A stretch of 64,000 nucleotides of DNA from Streptococcus oralis (GCF_023611505.1 NZ_CP097843.1:248001-312000); one strand, 5' to 3'. Shown: positions 1 to 9,147, counted from the first letter of the stretch. Made by a program: numbers and translations. Notes: generated by a model not told the origin, from the sequence alone.

Positions 1-1
1 T

Positions 2-46
2 GCCATTGCTTTAGCAGGGTTATTTTCTGCTTTGAAGGAAAAATAA
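2..46 (+). CDS. C-terminal tail of an upstream gene (partial)
   Basis: An open frame from the window edge ends at a TAA 22 bases before pepS. The 14 visible residues are hydrophobic followed by KEK, as in the end of a small membrane protein, but this is too little to name it. The short gap and the absence of a visible promoter suggest that pepS is transcribed together with this gene. The tail could also be a chance open frame. Confidence 0.3.
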   Translation, partial: AIALAGLFSALKEK

Positions 47-67
47 CAAAAGAAAAGGAAGAATAGA

Positions 68-1309
68 ATGGTTTTACCAAATTTTAAAGAAAATCTAGAA
101 AAATATGCGAAATTGTTGGTTGCAAACGGAATCAACGTGCAACCTGGTCATACTTTAGCACTCTCTATCGATGTGGAGCAACGCGAGTTGGCGCATCTAA
201 TCGTTAAAGAAGCATATGCACTTGGTGCGCATGAGGTTATTGTTCAGTGGACTGATGATGTTATCAACCGCGAGAAATTCCTTCACGCGCCGATGGAGCG
301 TTTGGACAATGTACCAGAATACAAGATTGCTGAGATGAACTATCTCTTGGAGAACAAGGCTAGCCGTCTTGGAGTTCGCTCATCTGATCCAGGTGCCTTG
401 AACGGCGTGGATGCTGACAAGCTTTCGGCTTCTGCCAAAGCTATGGGACTTGCCATGAAGCCAATGCGTATCGCAACTCAGTCCAACAAGGTTAGCTGGA
501 CAGTGGCTGCCGCTGCTGGACTTGAATGGGCTAAGAAAGTCTTTCCAAATGCTGCGAGCGATGAAGAAGCAGTCGATTTCCTTTGGGACCAAATTTTCAA
601 AACTTGCCGTGTCTACGAAGAAGATCCCGTTAAGGCTTGGGAAGAGCATGCTGCTATCCTCAAGAGCAAGGCAGAAATGCTCAATAAAGAACAATTCTCA
701 GCCCTTCACTACACAGCTCCTGGAACAGACTTGACACTTGGATTGCCGAAAAATCACGTTTGGGAATCAGCTGGAGCTGTCAATGCTCAAGGCGAAGGTT
801 TCTTGCCAAATATGCCGACAGAAGAAGTCTTTACGGCTCCTGACTTCCGTCGCGCGGATGGTTATGTCACTTCTACAAAACCACTTAGCTATAACGGAAA
901 TATCATTGAAGGGATTAAAGTAACTTTCAAGGATGGTCAAATCGTTGATATTACAGCTGAAAAAGGCGATCAAGTTATGAAAGATCTTGTCTTTGAAAAT
1001 GCTGGTGCGCGTGCCTTGGGTGAATGTGCCTTGGTACCAGATCCAAGTCCAATTTCTCAGTCAGGAATTACCTTCTTTAATACCCTTTTCGATGAAAATG
1101 CCTCAAACCACTTGGCTATCGGTGCAGCCTATGCAACCAGCGTTGTTGGTGGGGCAGAGATGAGCGAAGAAGAGCTTGAAGCTGCTGGACTGAACCGTTC
1201 AGATGTTCACGTGGACTTTATGATTGGTTCGAATCAAATGGATATCGATGGTATCCGTGAGGATGGAACACGCGTACCGCTCTTCCGCAATGGAGACTGG
1301 GCAATTTAA
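68..1309 (+). CDS. pepS: Aminopeptidase PepS (M29 family)
   Basis: A 413-residue cytoplasmic metallo-aminopeptidase that removes N-terminal residues from peptides, supplying amino acids in lactic acid bacteria. The length is typical of the M29 (AmpS/PepS) family. The conserved metal ligands can be placed by comparison with the family: Glu252 or Glu253, Glu319, His348, Tyr355, His381 and Asp383. A good ribosome site (AAGGAAG) lies 6 bases before the ATG. No promoter is visible in the 67 bases upstream. The next small membrane gene starts 9 bases after the stop and is probably cotranscribed. Confidence 0.95.
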   Translation: MVLPNFKENLEKYAKLLVANGINVQPGHTLALSIDVEQRELAHLIVKEAYALGAHEVIVQWTDDVINREKFLHAPMERLDNVPEYKIAEMNYLLENKASRLGVRSSDPGALNGVDADKLSASAKAMGLAMKPMRIATQSNKVSWTVAAAAGLEWAKKVFPNAASDEEAVDFLWDQIFKTCRVYEEDPVKAWEEHAAILKSKAEMLNKEQFSALHYTAPGTDLTLGLPKNHVWESAGAVNAQGEGFLPNMPTEEVFTAPDFRRADGYVTSTKPLSYNGNIIEGIKVTFKDGQIVDITAEKGDQVMKDLVFENAGARALGECALVPDPSPISQSGITFFNTLFDENASNHLAIGAAYATSVVGGAEMSEEELEAAGLNRSDVHVDFMIGSNQMDIDGIREDGTRVPLFRNGDWAI

Positions 1310-1318
1310 GGAGAAGCT

Positions 1319-1549
1319 ATGCTTGGAAGTATGTTTGTTGGTCTCCTAGTGGGACTCTTGGCAGGTGCTTTAACCAATCGTGGAGAGAGCATGGGATGCT
1401 TTGGAAAAATGTTTCTCGGCTGGATTGGTGCCTTTTTGGGCCACTTGCTTTTCGGAACTTGGGGTCCAATTATAGCAGGAACGGCCATTATCCCAGCTGT
1501 TTTAGGTGCTATGGTTGTCTTAGCTATTTTCTGGAGACGAGGAAGTTAA
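1319..1549 (+). CDS. GlsB/YeaQ/YmgE-type small membrane protein
   Basis: A 76-residue very hydrophobic protein with Gly-rich membrane segments at about residues 3-20, 28-48 and 50-70 and a basic WRRGS end. This is the pattern of the GlsB/YeaQ/YmgE (transglycosylase-associated) family, whose members are stress-linked membrane proteins of unknown mechanism. It has its own ribosome site (AAGGAG, before the ATG at 1319), 9 bases after pepS. The biochemical role is unknown, and the family name should not be read as an enzymatic activity. Confidence 0.75.
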   Translation: MLGSMFVGLLVGLLAGALTNRGESMGCFGKMFLGWIGAFLGHLLFGTWGPIIAGTAIIPAVLGAMVVLAIFWRRGS

Positions 1550-1561
1550 TTTCTTAAATCC

Positions 1562-1667
1562 GATACTCAATGAAAATCAAAGAGCAAACTAGGAAACTAG
1601 CCGCAGGCTGTACTTGAGTACGGCAAGGCGACGTTGACGCGGTTTGAATTTGATTTTTGAAGAGTAT
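1562..1667 (-). repeat. BOX repeat, boxA-boxC form without boxB
   Basis: On the plus strand the sequence starts ATACTCAATGAAAATC and ends TTTGAAGAGTAT. It contains CGGCAAGGCGACGTTGACG, one base different from the core of the well-known BOX-PCR primer site. Read on the minus strand the order is boxA then boxC, with no boxB units. BOX elements are dispersed repeats of pneumococcus and close relatives, probably non-autonomous and able to fold as a stem-loop. This copy sits between the GlsB-like gene and a terminator-like hairpin. Confidence 0.85.
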
Positions 1668-1673
1668 GAAACG

Positions 1674-1707
1674 AAAAGGAGGTTGGTCATTGTACTAGCC
1701 TCCTTTT
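1674..1707 (+). terminator. Terminator-like hairpin before rsuA
   Basis: AAAAGGAGG pairs with CCTCCTTTT across a 16-base imperfect loop. It lies after the pepS pair and the BOX repeat and just before the rsuA promoter, so it would insulate rsuA. Confidence 0.6.
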
Positions 1708-1710
1708 GAG

Positions 1711-1721
1711 TATGATATAAT
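1711..1721 (+). promoter_or_regulatory. Extended -10 promoter of rsuA, predicted leaderless start
   Basis: TATGaTATAAT is a perfect extended -10 (TATAAT at 1716-1721). The rsuA ATG is at 1728, so transcription should begin at or within a base of the start codon. No Shine-Dalgarno sequence is present between the box and the ATG. Confidence 0.75.
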
Positions 1722-1727
1722 AGTTCT

Positions 1728-2450
1728 ATGAGATTAGATAAATTTTTAGTTGCATGCGCTGTGGGAAGTCGGACGGAGGTCAAAAACTTGCTCAAGGCTG
1801 GACGCGTGACGGTTAATGGCAAGAAAGAAAAGTCAGCTAAACTGAAGATCAATGAAGAAAGAGATGAGATTCGTTTTGACGGTCAAGTGCTGGAGTATGA
1901 AGAGTTTGTCTACTACATGATGAACAAGCCCCAAGGAGTCATTTCGGCGACTGAAGATCCCAAGCATAGAACGGTTCTGGACTTGTTGGACGACTATGGA
2001 CGTGCCAAAGAAGTCTTTCCTGTAGGACGTTTGGATATCGATACGCATGGTCTTTTGCTCTTGACCAATGATGGTCAGCTGGCTCATGCCCTTCTATCGC
2101 CCAAGCGTCATGTGGATAAAACTTACTTGGCTCAAGTCAAGGGAATCATGACCCAAGAAGATGTGGAAACATTTGGCAAGGGTATTCCACTTAAGGACTT
2201 TACCTGCCAGCCGGCAAAACTGGAGATTTTGTCGGTGGATTCAGATAAGGATGAGAGCCAGGTTCGGGTGACCATTGCTGAAGGGAAGTTTCATCAGGTC
2301 AAACGCATGGTAGCCTACTGTGGCAAGGAAGTGGTGGACCTACAACGTTTGACGATGGGAACTTTAGTCTTGGATGAGAACTTAGAACAAGGAGAATGGC
2401 GTCGCCTGACCAAGGAGGAGTTAGAGGAGCTCTTTGCTAGTATTGCTTAG
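1728..2450 (+). CDS. rsuA: 16S rRNA pseudouridine synthase, RsuA/RluB family
   Basis: A 240-residue enzyme that isomerises a uridine in rRNA to pseudouridine. An S4 RNA-binding domain occupies about residues 1-48. The catalytic motif GRLDIDTHGLLLLTND follows, with Asp103 the expected nucleophile. The length fits RsuA (16S position 516) better than the longer RluB proteins, but exact target assignment is inference. The ATG lies only 6 bases after a perfect extended -10 box and no ribosome site precedes it, so the mRNA is probably leaderless. pepC follows after 109 bases with its own promoter. Confidence 0.88.
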   Translation: MRLDKFLVACAVGSRTEVKNLLKAGRVTVNGKKEKSAKLKINEERDEIRFDGQVLEYEEFVYYMMNKPQGVISATEDPKHRTVLDLLDDYGRAKEVFPVGRLDIDTHGLLLLTNDGQLAHALLSPKRHVDKTYLAQVKGIMTQEDVETFGKGIPLKDFTCQPAKLEILSVDSDKDESQVRVTIAEGKFHQVKRMVAYCGKEVVDLQRLTMGTLVLDENLEQGEWRRLTKEELEELFASIA

Positions 2451-2505
2451 TTTGGATTATGTTAGAAAAGGTGAGGAGAATGTCCTTGCCTTTTATGTTT
2501 TTCAG

Positions 2506-2534
2506 TTGCTTCCTTTGTGAAAAGAGTTATAATA
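2506..2534 (+). promoter_or_regulatory. Promoter of pepC
   Basis: TTGCTT (2506-2511), a 17-base spacer and TATAAT (2529-2534). The predicted start near 2541 leaves a short leader containing the AAAGGAGG ribosome site. Confidence 0.65.
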
Positions 2535-2559
2535 GACAGTAGAATAAAAGGAGGAATCT

Positions 2560-3894
2560 ATGAACGCGATTCAAGAATCATTTACGGATAATTTATTTGC
2601 TAACTATGAAGCAAATGTAAAATACCAAGCTATCGAAAATGCTGCAAGCCATAACGGAATTTTTGCAGCCCTAGAACGTCGTCAAAGCCATGTTGACAAC
2701 ACACCTGTTTTCTCGCTTGATTTGACCAAGGACAAGGTTACTAACCAAAAAGCCTCTGGTCGTTGCTGGATGTTTGCAGCTCTCAACACCTTCCGCCACA
2801 AACTTATCTCTCAATACAAGCTCGAAAACTTTGAACTGTCACAAGCCCACACCTTCTTCTGGGACAAGTATGAGAAATCAAACTGGTTCTTGGAGCAAGT
2901 GATTGCGACTGCAGACCAAGAATTGACGAGCCGCAAGGTTAGCTTCCTACTCCAAACACCCCAACAAGACGGCGGTCAGTGGGATATGGTCGTGTCCCTC
3001 TTTGAGAAATACGGTGTCGTTCCCAAGTCTATTTATCCTGAGTCTGTTTCATCTAGCAGCAGCCGTGAGCTCAATGCCATCCTTAATAAATTGCTTCGCC
3101 AAGATGCCCAAATCTTACGTGACTTGCTCGCTTCTGGTGCAGACCAAGTGACTGTTCAAGCTAAGAAAGAAGACCTCTTGCAAGAAATCTTTAACTTCCT
3201 TGCTATGTCACTAGGACTTCCACCACGTAAATTTGACTTTGCTTATCGTGATAAGGATGACAATTACCAAAGTGAAAAAGGAATCACACCACAGGAATTT
3301 TACAAGAAATATGTCAATCTTCCTCTAGAAGATTATGTTTCTGTTATCAACGCACCAACTGCTGACAAGCCTTACGGCAAATCTTACACAGTTGAGATGT
3401 TGGGGAATGTGGTTGGTAGCCGTGCAGTTCGCTACATCAACGTTCCAATGGAGCGCTTGAAAGAATTGGCGATTGTCCAAATGCAAACAGGAGAAACTGT
3501 TTGGTTTGGTTCAGATGTCGGCCAGCTCAGCAACCGCAAAGCTGGAATTCTTGCAACAGATGTTTATGATTTTGAATCAAGCATGGACATTCAACTCACT
3601 CAAGACAAAGCTGGACGTTTGGACTACAGCGAAAGCTTGATGACCCACGCCATGGTCTTGACAGGTGTGGACTTGGACGAAAATGGTAAGTCAACCAAGT
3701 GGAAGGTTGAAAACTCATGGGGAGACAAGGTCGGTACAGATGGTTACTTCGTCGCCTCAGACGCTTGGATGGATGAATACACCTATCAAATCGTTGTCCG
3801 TAAAGAATTGCTGACAGCAGAAGAACAAGCTGCCTATGAAGCAGAACCAATCGTACTTGCACCATGGGATCCAATGGGTGCCTTGGCAGAATAA
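2560..3894 (+). CDS. pepC: Aminopeptidase C (C1B cysteine peptidase, bleomycin hydrolase type)
   Basis: A 444-residue cytoplasmic cysteine aminopeptidase of the PepC/bleomycin hydrolase family, active as a hexamer in known members. The catalytic triad is visible: Cys69 in SGRCWMF, His363 in THAMVLTG and Asn385 in VENSWG. The length and the C-terminal end match the family, in which the C-terminus lies in the active-site cleft. It is preceded by a strong AAAGGAGG ribosome site and followed by a clear terminator, so it is a single-gene transcript. Confidence 0.96.
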   Translation: MNAIQESFTDNLFANYEANVKYQAIENAASHNGIFAALERRQSHVDNTPVFSLDLTKDKVTNQKASGRCWMFAALNTFRHKLISQYKLENFELSQAHTFFWDKYEKSNWFLEQVIATADQELTSRKVSFLLQTPQQDGGQWDMVVSLFEKYGVVPKSIYPESVSSSSSRELNAILNKLLRQDAQILRDLLASGADQVTVQAKKEDLLQEIFNFLAMSLGLPPRKFDFAYRDKDDNYQSEKGITPQEFYKKYVNLPLEDYVSVINAPTADKPYGKSYTVEMLGNVVGSRAVRYINVPMERLKELAIVQMQTGETVWFGSDVGQLSNRKAGILATDVYDFESSMDIQLTQDKAGRLDYSESLMTHAMVLTGVDLDENGKSTKWKVENSWGDKVGTDGYFVASDAWMDEYTYQIVVRKELLTAEEQAAYEAEPIVLAPWDPMGALAE

Positions 3895-3902
3895 AGCTAT
3901 AG

Positions 3903-3934
3903 AAAAGAGGTTAGGGGAATCCTAGCCTCTTTTT
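3903..3934 (+). terminator. Terminator of pepC
   Basis: AAAAGAGGTTAGG and CCTAGCCTCTTTT form a 13-bp perfect stem with a five-base loop and a T-tract. Confidence 0.9.
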
Positions 3935-4057
3935 AAGTTCTTCTTAAAGTGGGGATAGATGATGCTTGACAAGTAAGTCTTTCTTAGTTTGAGTCTTTAA
4001 GTGACAGAGGAAAGGATATGTGTTATTATAGTAGTACAAAAGGATATCGGAGTAGAA

Positions 4058-6286
4058 ATGAAGTATTTAAGTAGCCAAGACATCAAGGATCGTCAACGAA
4101 ATATCAGTGACATTAAACCTTATAAAACAACCAAGGAAATCGTCGTTTCAAATATCTTTACCTTCTTTAATGCCATGAACTTGGCTCTGGCAGTTCTGGT
4201 AGCCACAACCTTGCGATTTGAAAATATGCTCTTTTTAGGTGTGATTGCTATCAATACAGCCATCGGGATTTTCCAAGAAGTGCGTTCAAAAAATGCCTTA
4301 GAAAAGCTAAGTTTGCTTGGTAAAAGTAAGTACAAGGTCAATCGAGATGGTCAAACGATTGAGATTGATCCAGAGGACATCGTTCTGGGTGAGTACCTGT
4401 ATCTCAATCTGGGTGATCAGGTGCCTGTCGATGCAGAAGTGCTTGAAGGAAATATTGAAGTGGATGAGTCTTTGCTGACTGGTGAGAGTGATTCGGTCTT
4501 TAAAACGGTTGGTGACCAGCTGATGAGCGGAAGCAATGTCGTCAGCGGTACTTGTCTGGTTACGGCAACGGCGGTCGGACCCGATAGTTATATCAACAAA
4601 CTCGCAAAATCCAGCAAGGAATTCAAAAAATACCCTTCTCAACTACGCGATTACATGGATAAGATTTTAAAAATCGTCTCGATCTTGCTGGTGCCAGTTG
4701 CCATTCTGCTCTATGTCAGAGGTTTTAGTCTAGGACGGTCTTATGTTGAAATTGTCTTGGGAAGTTCAGGTGCCTTGGTCGGCATGATTCCAGAGGGCTT
4801 GATTCTCTTGGTTAGCGTCTCCCTAGCGGTAGCAGCCATGAAGTTGGCTAAAAAGAAGGTTCTGGTGCAGGAACTATACTGTGTAGAGACCTTGGCGCGT
4901 GTAGATGTTCTTTGTTTTGATAAGACAGGAACCATCACGACTGGTAGTATGAAGGTCCAAGAAATAGATGATAAGCTAGCGGAGAAACTATCTTCTTATC
5001 TAGCTTATTTTGAGGATGAAAATGCAACCTCGCGAGCTCTGAAGACTTACTTAACCTGTGAGAAAAAGTGGGAAGTTCAAGAAGTCGGTGCCTTTTCAAG
5101 TAAAAACAAGTATTCCTTTGTCCAAGTAAAAGAGGGTGGGACCTATTTCTTCGGTGCTTATGAATTTCTAGGCTTTACCCAGCCGATGGATGCCTACTAT
5201 GAGCATCTGAAACAGCAAGGTTTTCGAATCTTGACACTTGCCCATAGTAAGGACCACATCATGAGTCCAGCCAATATGGAACTACTAGGGCACGTCGTTT
5301 TGTCAGATGAGATTAAGGACAATACCAAGGAAACCTTTGACTATTTCGAATCTCAAGGTGTTGAAGTGAAGATTATCAGTGGTGATAATCATGTGGCTGT
5401 ATATGGGGTGGCTCGTAAGGCAGGTTTTAAGGAAGAAGCCCGTGCGATTGATATGACCAAGGTGAGTGAACAAGATTTTGAAAGAGTGGTCTTGGAACAC
5501 GAAATATTTGGTCGTGTGACACCTGAACAGAAGCAAAAGATGGTATCTATTTTGCAAAATGCTGGTAAAACAGTTGCAATGAGCGGTGACGGGGTCAATG
5601 ATGTTCTGGCTCTCAAGAAAGCAGATATCAGTTTTGCTATGAATGGTGCTACTAGCGCAGCCAAAAGTGTATCCAATATTATTTTTTTGACCGATGACTT
5701 TGCGGTATTTTATGATATCTTGATGGAAGGTCGCCGGGTCATCAATAACATCCAAAAGGTAGCCTCTCTCTTTCTAACAAAAACCTTCTTCTCCATCGTT
5801 TTTGCCATTTTGAGTGTGGTATTTGGTTTGGAATTCGCCTTTATCCCCATTCAGTTTACAATCATTTCAGCCATTACGATTGGGATTCCATCCTTCTTCC
5901 TAACTTTTGAGTCCAATAAAGAAAAGGTCAGCACACATTTTATGCGAGATATTTTGACCAATGCTGCGATTGGTGGTGGCATTCTAGTCGCTAGTGTTCT
6001 CCTGACGAACTTCTTTATCACTGTCCCAGGTCAGGTCAAATTTATTTGCTTCCTCCTTGCTTTGGTCAATGGTTTGTGTCTAGTTGCTAAGGTCAGTCTG
6101 CCATTTAATCGATACAAGTTGCTCTTGCTCACGTTTTTGAGCCTTGCAGCCCTTGTTGGAGTGCTTGTCAATACCTTTATCCTGCAAGGAGCGTATGTGC
6201 CTTTAGAAACCACCCAAGTCGTCTATGTAGCCATCCTAGCAGTGGTGATTGGAGGCTTGCATTATCTGACTAGAAGAAAAAATTGA
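4058..6286 (+). CDS. Cation-transporting P-type ATPase (E1-E2)
   Basis: A 742-residue integral membrane pump. Visible motifs: TGES (141-144) in the actuator domain, PEGL (245-248) in the ion-binding membrane helix, the phosphorylated Asp288 in DKTGT, and GDGVNDV in the HAD-type P domain. Hydrophobic helices lie at about 30-75 and 205-260, with a C-terminal six-helix bundle. The transported ion cannot be read from the sequence; Ca, Mg, Mn or K are possible. The chosen ATG has GGAG 5 bases upstream and lies after an extended -10 (TGTTATTAT, 4021-4029), so an upstream in-frame GTG at 4001 is unlikely. A strong terminator follows. Confidence 0.9.
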   Translation: MKYLSSQDIKDRQRNISDIKPYKTTKEIVVSNIFTFFNAMNLALAVLVATTLRFENMLFLGVIAINTAIGIFQEVRSKNALEKLSLLGKSKYKVNRDGQTIEIDPEDIVLGEYLYLNLGDQVPVDAEVLEGNIEVDESLLTGESDSVFKTVGDQLMSGSNVVSGTCLVTATAVGPDSYINKLAKSSKEFKKYPSQLRDYMDKILKIVSILLVPVAILLYVRGFSLGRSYVEIVLGSSGALVGMIPEGLILLVSVSLAVAAMKLAKKKVLVQELYCVETLARVDVLCFDKTGTITTGSMKVQEIDDKLAEKLSSYLAYFEDENATSRALKTYLTCEKKWEVQEVGAFSSKNKYSFVQVKEGGTYFFGAYEFLGFTQPMDAYYEHLKQQGFRILTLAHSKDHIMSPANMELLGHVVLSDEIKDNTKETFDYFESQGVEVKIISGDNHVAVYGVARKAGFKEEARAIDMTKVSEQDFERVVLEHEIFGRVTPEQKQKMVSILQNAGKTVAMSGDGVNDVLALKKADISFAMNGATSAAKSVSNIIFLTDDFAVFYDILMEGRRVINNIQKVASLFLTKTFFSIVFAILSVVFGLEFAFIPIQFTIISAITIGIPSFFLTFESNKEKVSTHFMRDILTNAAIGGGILVASVLLTNFFITVPGQVKFICFLLALVNGLCLVAKVSLPFNRYKLLLLTFLSLAALVGVLVNTFILQGAYVPLETTQVVYVAILAVVIGGLHYLTRRKN

Positions 6287-6291
6287 TACAC

Positions 6292-6325
6292 AAAAAGAAT
6301 CAGGTTTATTACCTGATTCTTTTTT
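6292..6325. terminator. Bidirectional terminator between the P-type ATPase and manN
   Basis: AAAAAGAATCAGGT pairs perfectly with ACCTGATTCTTTTT around a five-base loop. A-tract and T-tract flank it, so it can end transcription from both converging genes. Confidence 0.92.
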
Positions 6326-6343
6326 ATTTATATTCTCGATGGT

Positions 6344-7255
6344 TTACATGATACCGAAGTAACGAGCTGCGATACCAACTGCAAAGAGGGCAAGGATGAT
6401 TGTGATCGGAGATACTTTTTTCTTAAGCAACCACATGCAAAGGAAAGTAAGGAGAAGTCCCATCAATCCTGGAATCAATGAGTCCAACTGACCTTGAAGT
6501 GTTTGTGGTTGAACGCTATCTAGGCTCATACCACTAAGCGCTTGACCAAGAATACCCTTCAATTCGCCACCTGTAACAGCACCTTCTGGGAAGTTGATGT
6601 AGGCACCTTCTGACAATTGTTTACCTGGAAGGTTGATAGTGAAGTTGATGGATACCCAACGTTGTACAAGAACGGCAAGGATAAACATACCAAGGATAGA
6701 AGCTCCTTTAGTGATGTCTTTCAAGATACCACCTGACATGTCTTTAGTGATTTCAGATCCAGCCTTGTAACCAAACTCTTGTGTGTACCAAAGGAAAGAC
6801 ATACGGATTGCATTCCATCCAAAGAAGAAGAGAAGTGGTCCAACGATGTTACCAGTTGCAGCAAGTGAAGCACCAAGGGCACCAAGGATCGGACGAACTG
6901 TAAACCAGAAGACTGGGTCACCGATACCAGCAAGAGGTCCCATCATACCGATTTTAACACCTTGGATAGCAGCGTCATCGATGTCAGTACCGTTAGCGCG
7001 TTCTTCTTCAAGTGCAAGAGTAACCCCCATGATTGGAGCAGCTACGTATGGGTGAGTGTTGAAGAACTCAAGGTGACGCTCAAGAGCAGCAGCTTGGTCT
7101 TCTTTTTTAGTGTAAAGTTTCTTGATAGCTGGGATCAAAGAGTAAGCCCAACCCAAGTTTTGCATACGTTCGTAGTTCCAAGAACCTTGAAGGAATTGTG
7201 AACGCCACCAAACTTTTTGGCGATCTGATTTTGATAATTGAATTTTTTCAGCCAT
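6344..7255 (-). CDS. manN: Mannose/glucose PTS membrane subunit IID
   Basis: A 303-residue IID protein of the mannose-family phosphotransferase system. With IIC it forms the membrane channel through which glucose, mannose and related sugars enter during phosphorylation. The N-terminal half is soluble and charged, with the family signature around GIGDPVFWFTVRPI (about 110-125). Hydrophobic segments follow at about 135-160, 185-205 and 260-303. It is the last gene of manLMN, 14 bases after manM, with its own AAAGGGGA ribosome site. A shared terminator lies beyond the stop. Confidence 0.96.
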   Translation of the reverse strand: MAEKIQLSKSDRQKVWWRSQFLQGSWNYERMQNLGWAYSLIPAIKKLYTKKEDQAAALERHLEFFNTHPYVAAPIMGVTLALEEERANGTDIDDAAIQGVKIGMMGPLAGIGDPVFWFTVRPILGALGASLAATGNIVGPLLFFFGWNAIRMSFLWYTQEFGYKAGSEITKDMSGGILKDITKGASILGMFILAVLVQRWVSINFTINLPGKQLSEGAYINFPEGAVTGGELKGILGQALSGMSLDSVQPQTLQGQLDSLIPGLMGLLLTFLCMWLLKKKVSPITIILALFAVGIAARYFGIM

Positions 7256-7269
7256 GATTGTTCCCCTTT

Positions 7270-8082
7270 CTAGTAGTCTTCTAGGATATCACCGATTGGA
7301 TCGTTAGAAGTTGCAGCTCCTCCGCCACCGTTTCCACCTTGTTTAGAAAGGTTGAGGTAGATGAAGGCAAGGGCAACACCGATGACACCAAGGGCAATCA
7401 AAGTCAATTGAGAGATTGCTGCAAGAGCAAAACCGATAGCGAAGAATGGCCATACTTCACGAGTCGCCATCATATTGATAACCAAAGCGTAACCAACGGC
7501 AACGACCATGGCACCACCAACAGCCATACCACCGTTCAACCAGTCTGGCATCAAACCAAGAGCGTCTTGAACAGCAGAAGCAGGGATAGCAATAAGGAAG
7601 GCTGCAGGGATTGCGATACGAAGACCTTGAAGAACAAGAGCAAAGTAGTGAGCGCGTTCAACGGCAGCAAAGTTTGCGTCTTTAGCAGCAGCATCAGCTG
7701 AGTGAACCAAGACAACTGAGATTGTACGAACAATCATTGTCAAGAAAAGTCCAGCTACGGCAATAGGGATAGCTGTTGCAGTTGCAACAGCGATACCTTC
7801 AGTAGTAAAGTTTCCACCTTTGATCAAGATGATTGCTGCAGCAACAGATGCAAGAGCAGCGTCAGGAGCTACGGCAGCTCCGATGTTTGCCCAACCAAGG
7901 GCGATCATTTGAAGAGATCCACCAAGCATAACACCTGCTTCGAGGTTACCAGTTGCAAGTCCGATAAGGGTACATGCGACGATTGGTTGATGGAATTGGA
8001 ATTGGTCGAGGATACCTTCAAGACCTGCAAGGAAGGCAACAACTACAACCAAGATAGCAGAAATGATTGAAATATCTGACAT
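7270..8082 (-). CDS. manM: Mannose/glucose PTS membrane subunit IIC
   Basis: A 270-residue, highly hydrophobic IIC subunit of the mannose-family PTS. Several Gly/Ala-rich membrane segments run throughout, and the sequence ends in a Gly-rich soluble tail. It lies between manL (75-base gap) and manN (14-base gap) on the same strand, the usual gene order. It has a modest ribosome site (AAAGGAA). In streptococci and lactococci this complex is also the receptor for several class II bacteriocins, which is family knowledge and not something seen here. Confidence 0.96.
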   Translation of the reverse strand: MSDISIISAILVVVVAFLAGLEGILDQFQFHQPIVACTLIGLATGNLEAGVMLGGSLQMIALGWANIGAAVAPDAALASVAAAIILIKGGNFTTEGIAVATATAIPIAVAGLFLTMIVRTISVVLVHSADAAAKDANFAAVERAHYFALVLQGLRIAIPAAFLIAIPASAVQDALGLMPDWLNGGMAVGGAMVVAVGYALVINMMATREVWPFFAIGFALAAISQLTLIALGVIGVALAFIYLNLSKQGGNGGGGAATSNDPIGDILEDY

Positions 8083-8157
8083 GGTTTTATTCCTTTTCTA
8101 TTTAGTTTTAATAAAGTATTTAATCCTGTTTTCAAAAATGATCGAAACAGATTAACA

Positions 8158-9147
8158 TTATTGAACGTTTGCTTTCTTAATCAAGTCAAACAAATCTTTT
8201 TTCGTGTCGTTTGGTACTTTACGTACGTCAAATTCAACACCGAGGTCACGCATTTTTTCAAAGGTTGCAACGTCTTCTTTGTCCATAGACAAAACGTTGT
8301 TAATCATTGTTTTACCTGTTGAGTGAGCCATAGAACCAACGTTAAGGGTCTTGATTGGCACGCCACCTTCGATAGCACGAAGTGCATCTTGAGGTGTTTC
8401 AAACAAGATAAGGGCATGAGTTTCGCCGAAACGTGGGTCTTTTGCAACGTCGATCAATTTCTGGATTGGGACAACGTTAGCTTTTACTCCGTTTGGAGCT
8501 GCTTGTTTGATCAATTCTTTACGCAAATCGTCGTTTGCAACGTTGTCTGAAGCAACGATGATACGATCTGCTTTTGAATCTGGAGTCCAAGCAGTGGCAA
8601 CCTGACCGTGAAGGAGACGAGTGTCTAGACGAGCAAGGTTGATTTTCAGTTTACCGTCACCGATAACTGTTCCTTCTGGAATAGCAGCTTGTGCAACTGG
8701 AGCAGCTGCAGCACTTGCAACTTCCTCAACTGGGTTAAGCTCTTCTGGAAGAGCCTTGATGCCATCTTTGGCTTCTTTAATGATATTCGCAGCGACTTTA
8801 TCCACACCTGCATTCGCGTCCATAAGGCGCTCTGTGTAGGCTTGGATCAACATCGGCAAGTTCAGTCCTGTGATGATGGCAAACTTACGTTCTGGATTTT
8901 CTCCCATCACGCGGCTAGCTTGGTTGAATGGAGAACCACTCCAAAGGTCAGCCAATACTAGAACCTCATCTTCTGCGTCAAATGCAGCCACAGCGTTGTT
9001 GAATTTAGCGTAAAGGTCATCTGGACCTTCATTTGGCATAAAGGTTACAACTTGAACCTTTTCTTGTTCACCAAAGATCATAGATCCTGACTGATGAATA
9101 CCCGCAGCAAATTCGCCGTGGCTCGCAATAATGATTCCGATACTCAT
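8158..9147 (-). CDS. manL: Mannose/glucose PTS subunit IIAB
   Basis: A 329-residue cytoplasmic phosphocarrier. The IIA domain (about 1-130) carries the phosphorylated His10 in ASHGEFA. An Ala/Pro-rich linker (about 140-160) follows, then the IIB domain with His180 in RLLHGQV. I chose the second ATG: AGGAGG lies 10 bases before it, while the upstream in-frame ATG (9156) is only one base from the ribosome site. First gene of manLMN. The promoter region carries a cre-like site in the spacer and three TTTAAG repeats over the start, so it is probably a regulated sugar-uptake and signalling operon. Confidence 0.96.
   Translation of the reverse strand: MSIGIIIASHGEFAAGIHQSGSMIFGEQEKVQVVTFMPNEGPDDLYAKFNNAVAAFDAEDEVLVLADLWSGSPFNQASRVMGENPERKFAIITGLNLPMLIQAYTERLMDANAGVDKVAANIIKEAKDGIKALPEELNPVEEVASAAAAPVAQAAIPEGTVIGDGKLKINLARLDTRLLHGQVATAWTPDSKADRIIVASDNVANDDLRKELIKQAAPNGVKANVVPIQKLIDVAKDPRFGETHALILFETPQDALRAIEGGVPIKTLNVGSMAHSTGKTMINNVLSMDKEDVATFEKMRDLGVEFDVRKVPNDTKKDLFDLIKKANVQ

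Noticed and set aside
1589..1852. Minus-strand 87-codon open frame across the BOX repeat
   Set aside because: It runs through the BOX element and into rsuA, has no ribosome site or recognisable domain, and opposes rsuA.
5303..5755. 150-codon minus-strand open frame in the P-type ATPase gene
   Set aside because: Shadow frame over the P-domain coding region with low-complexity Cys/Ile/Phe-rich content.
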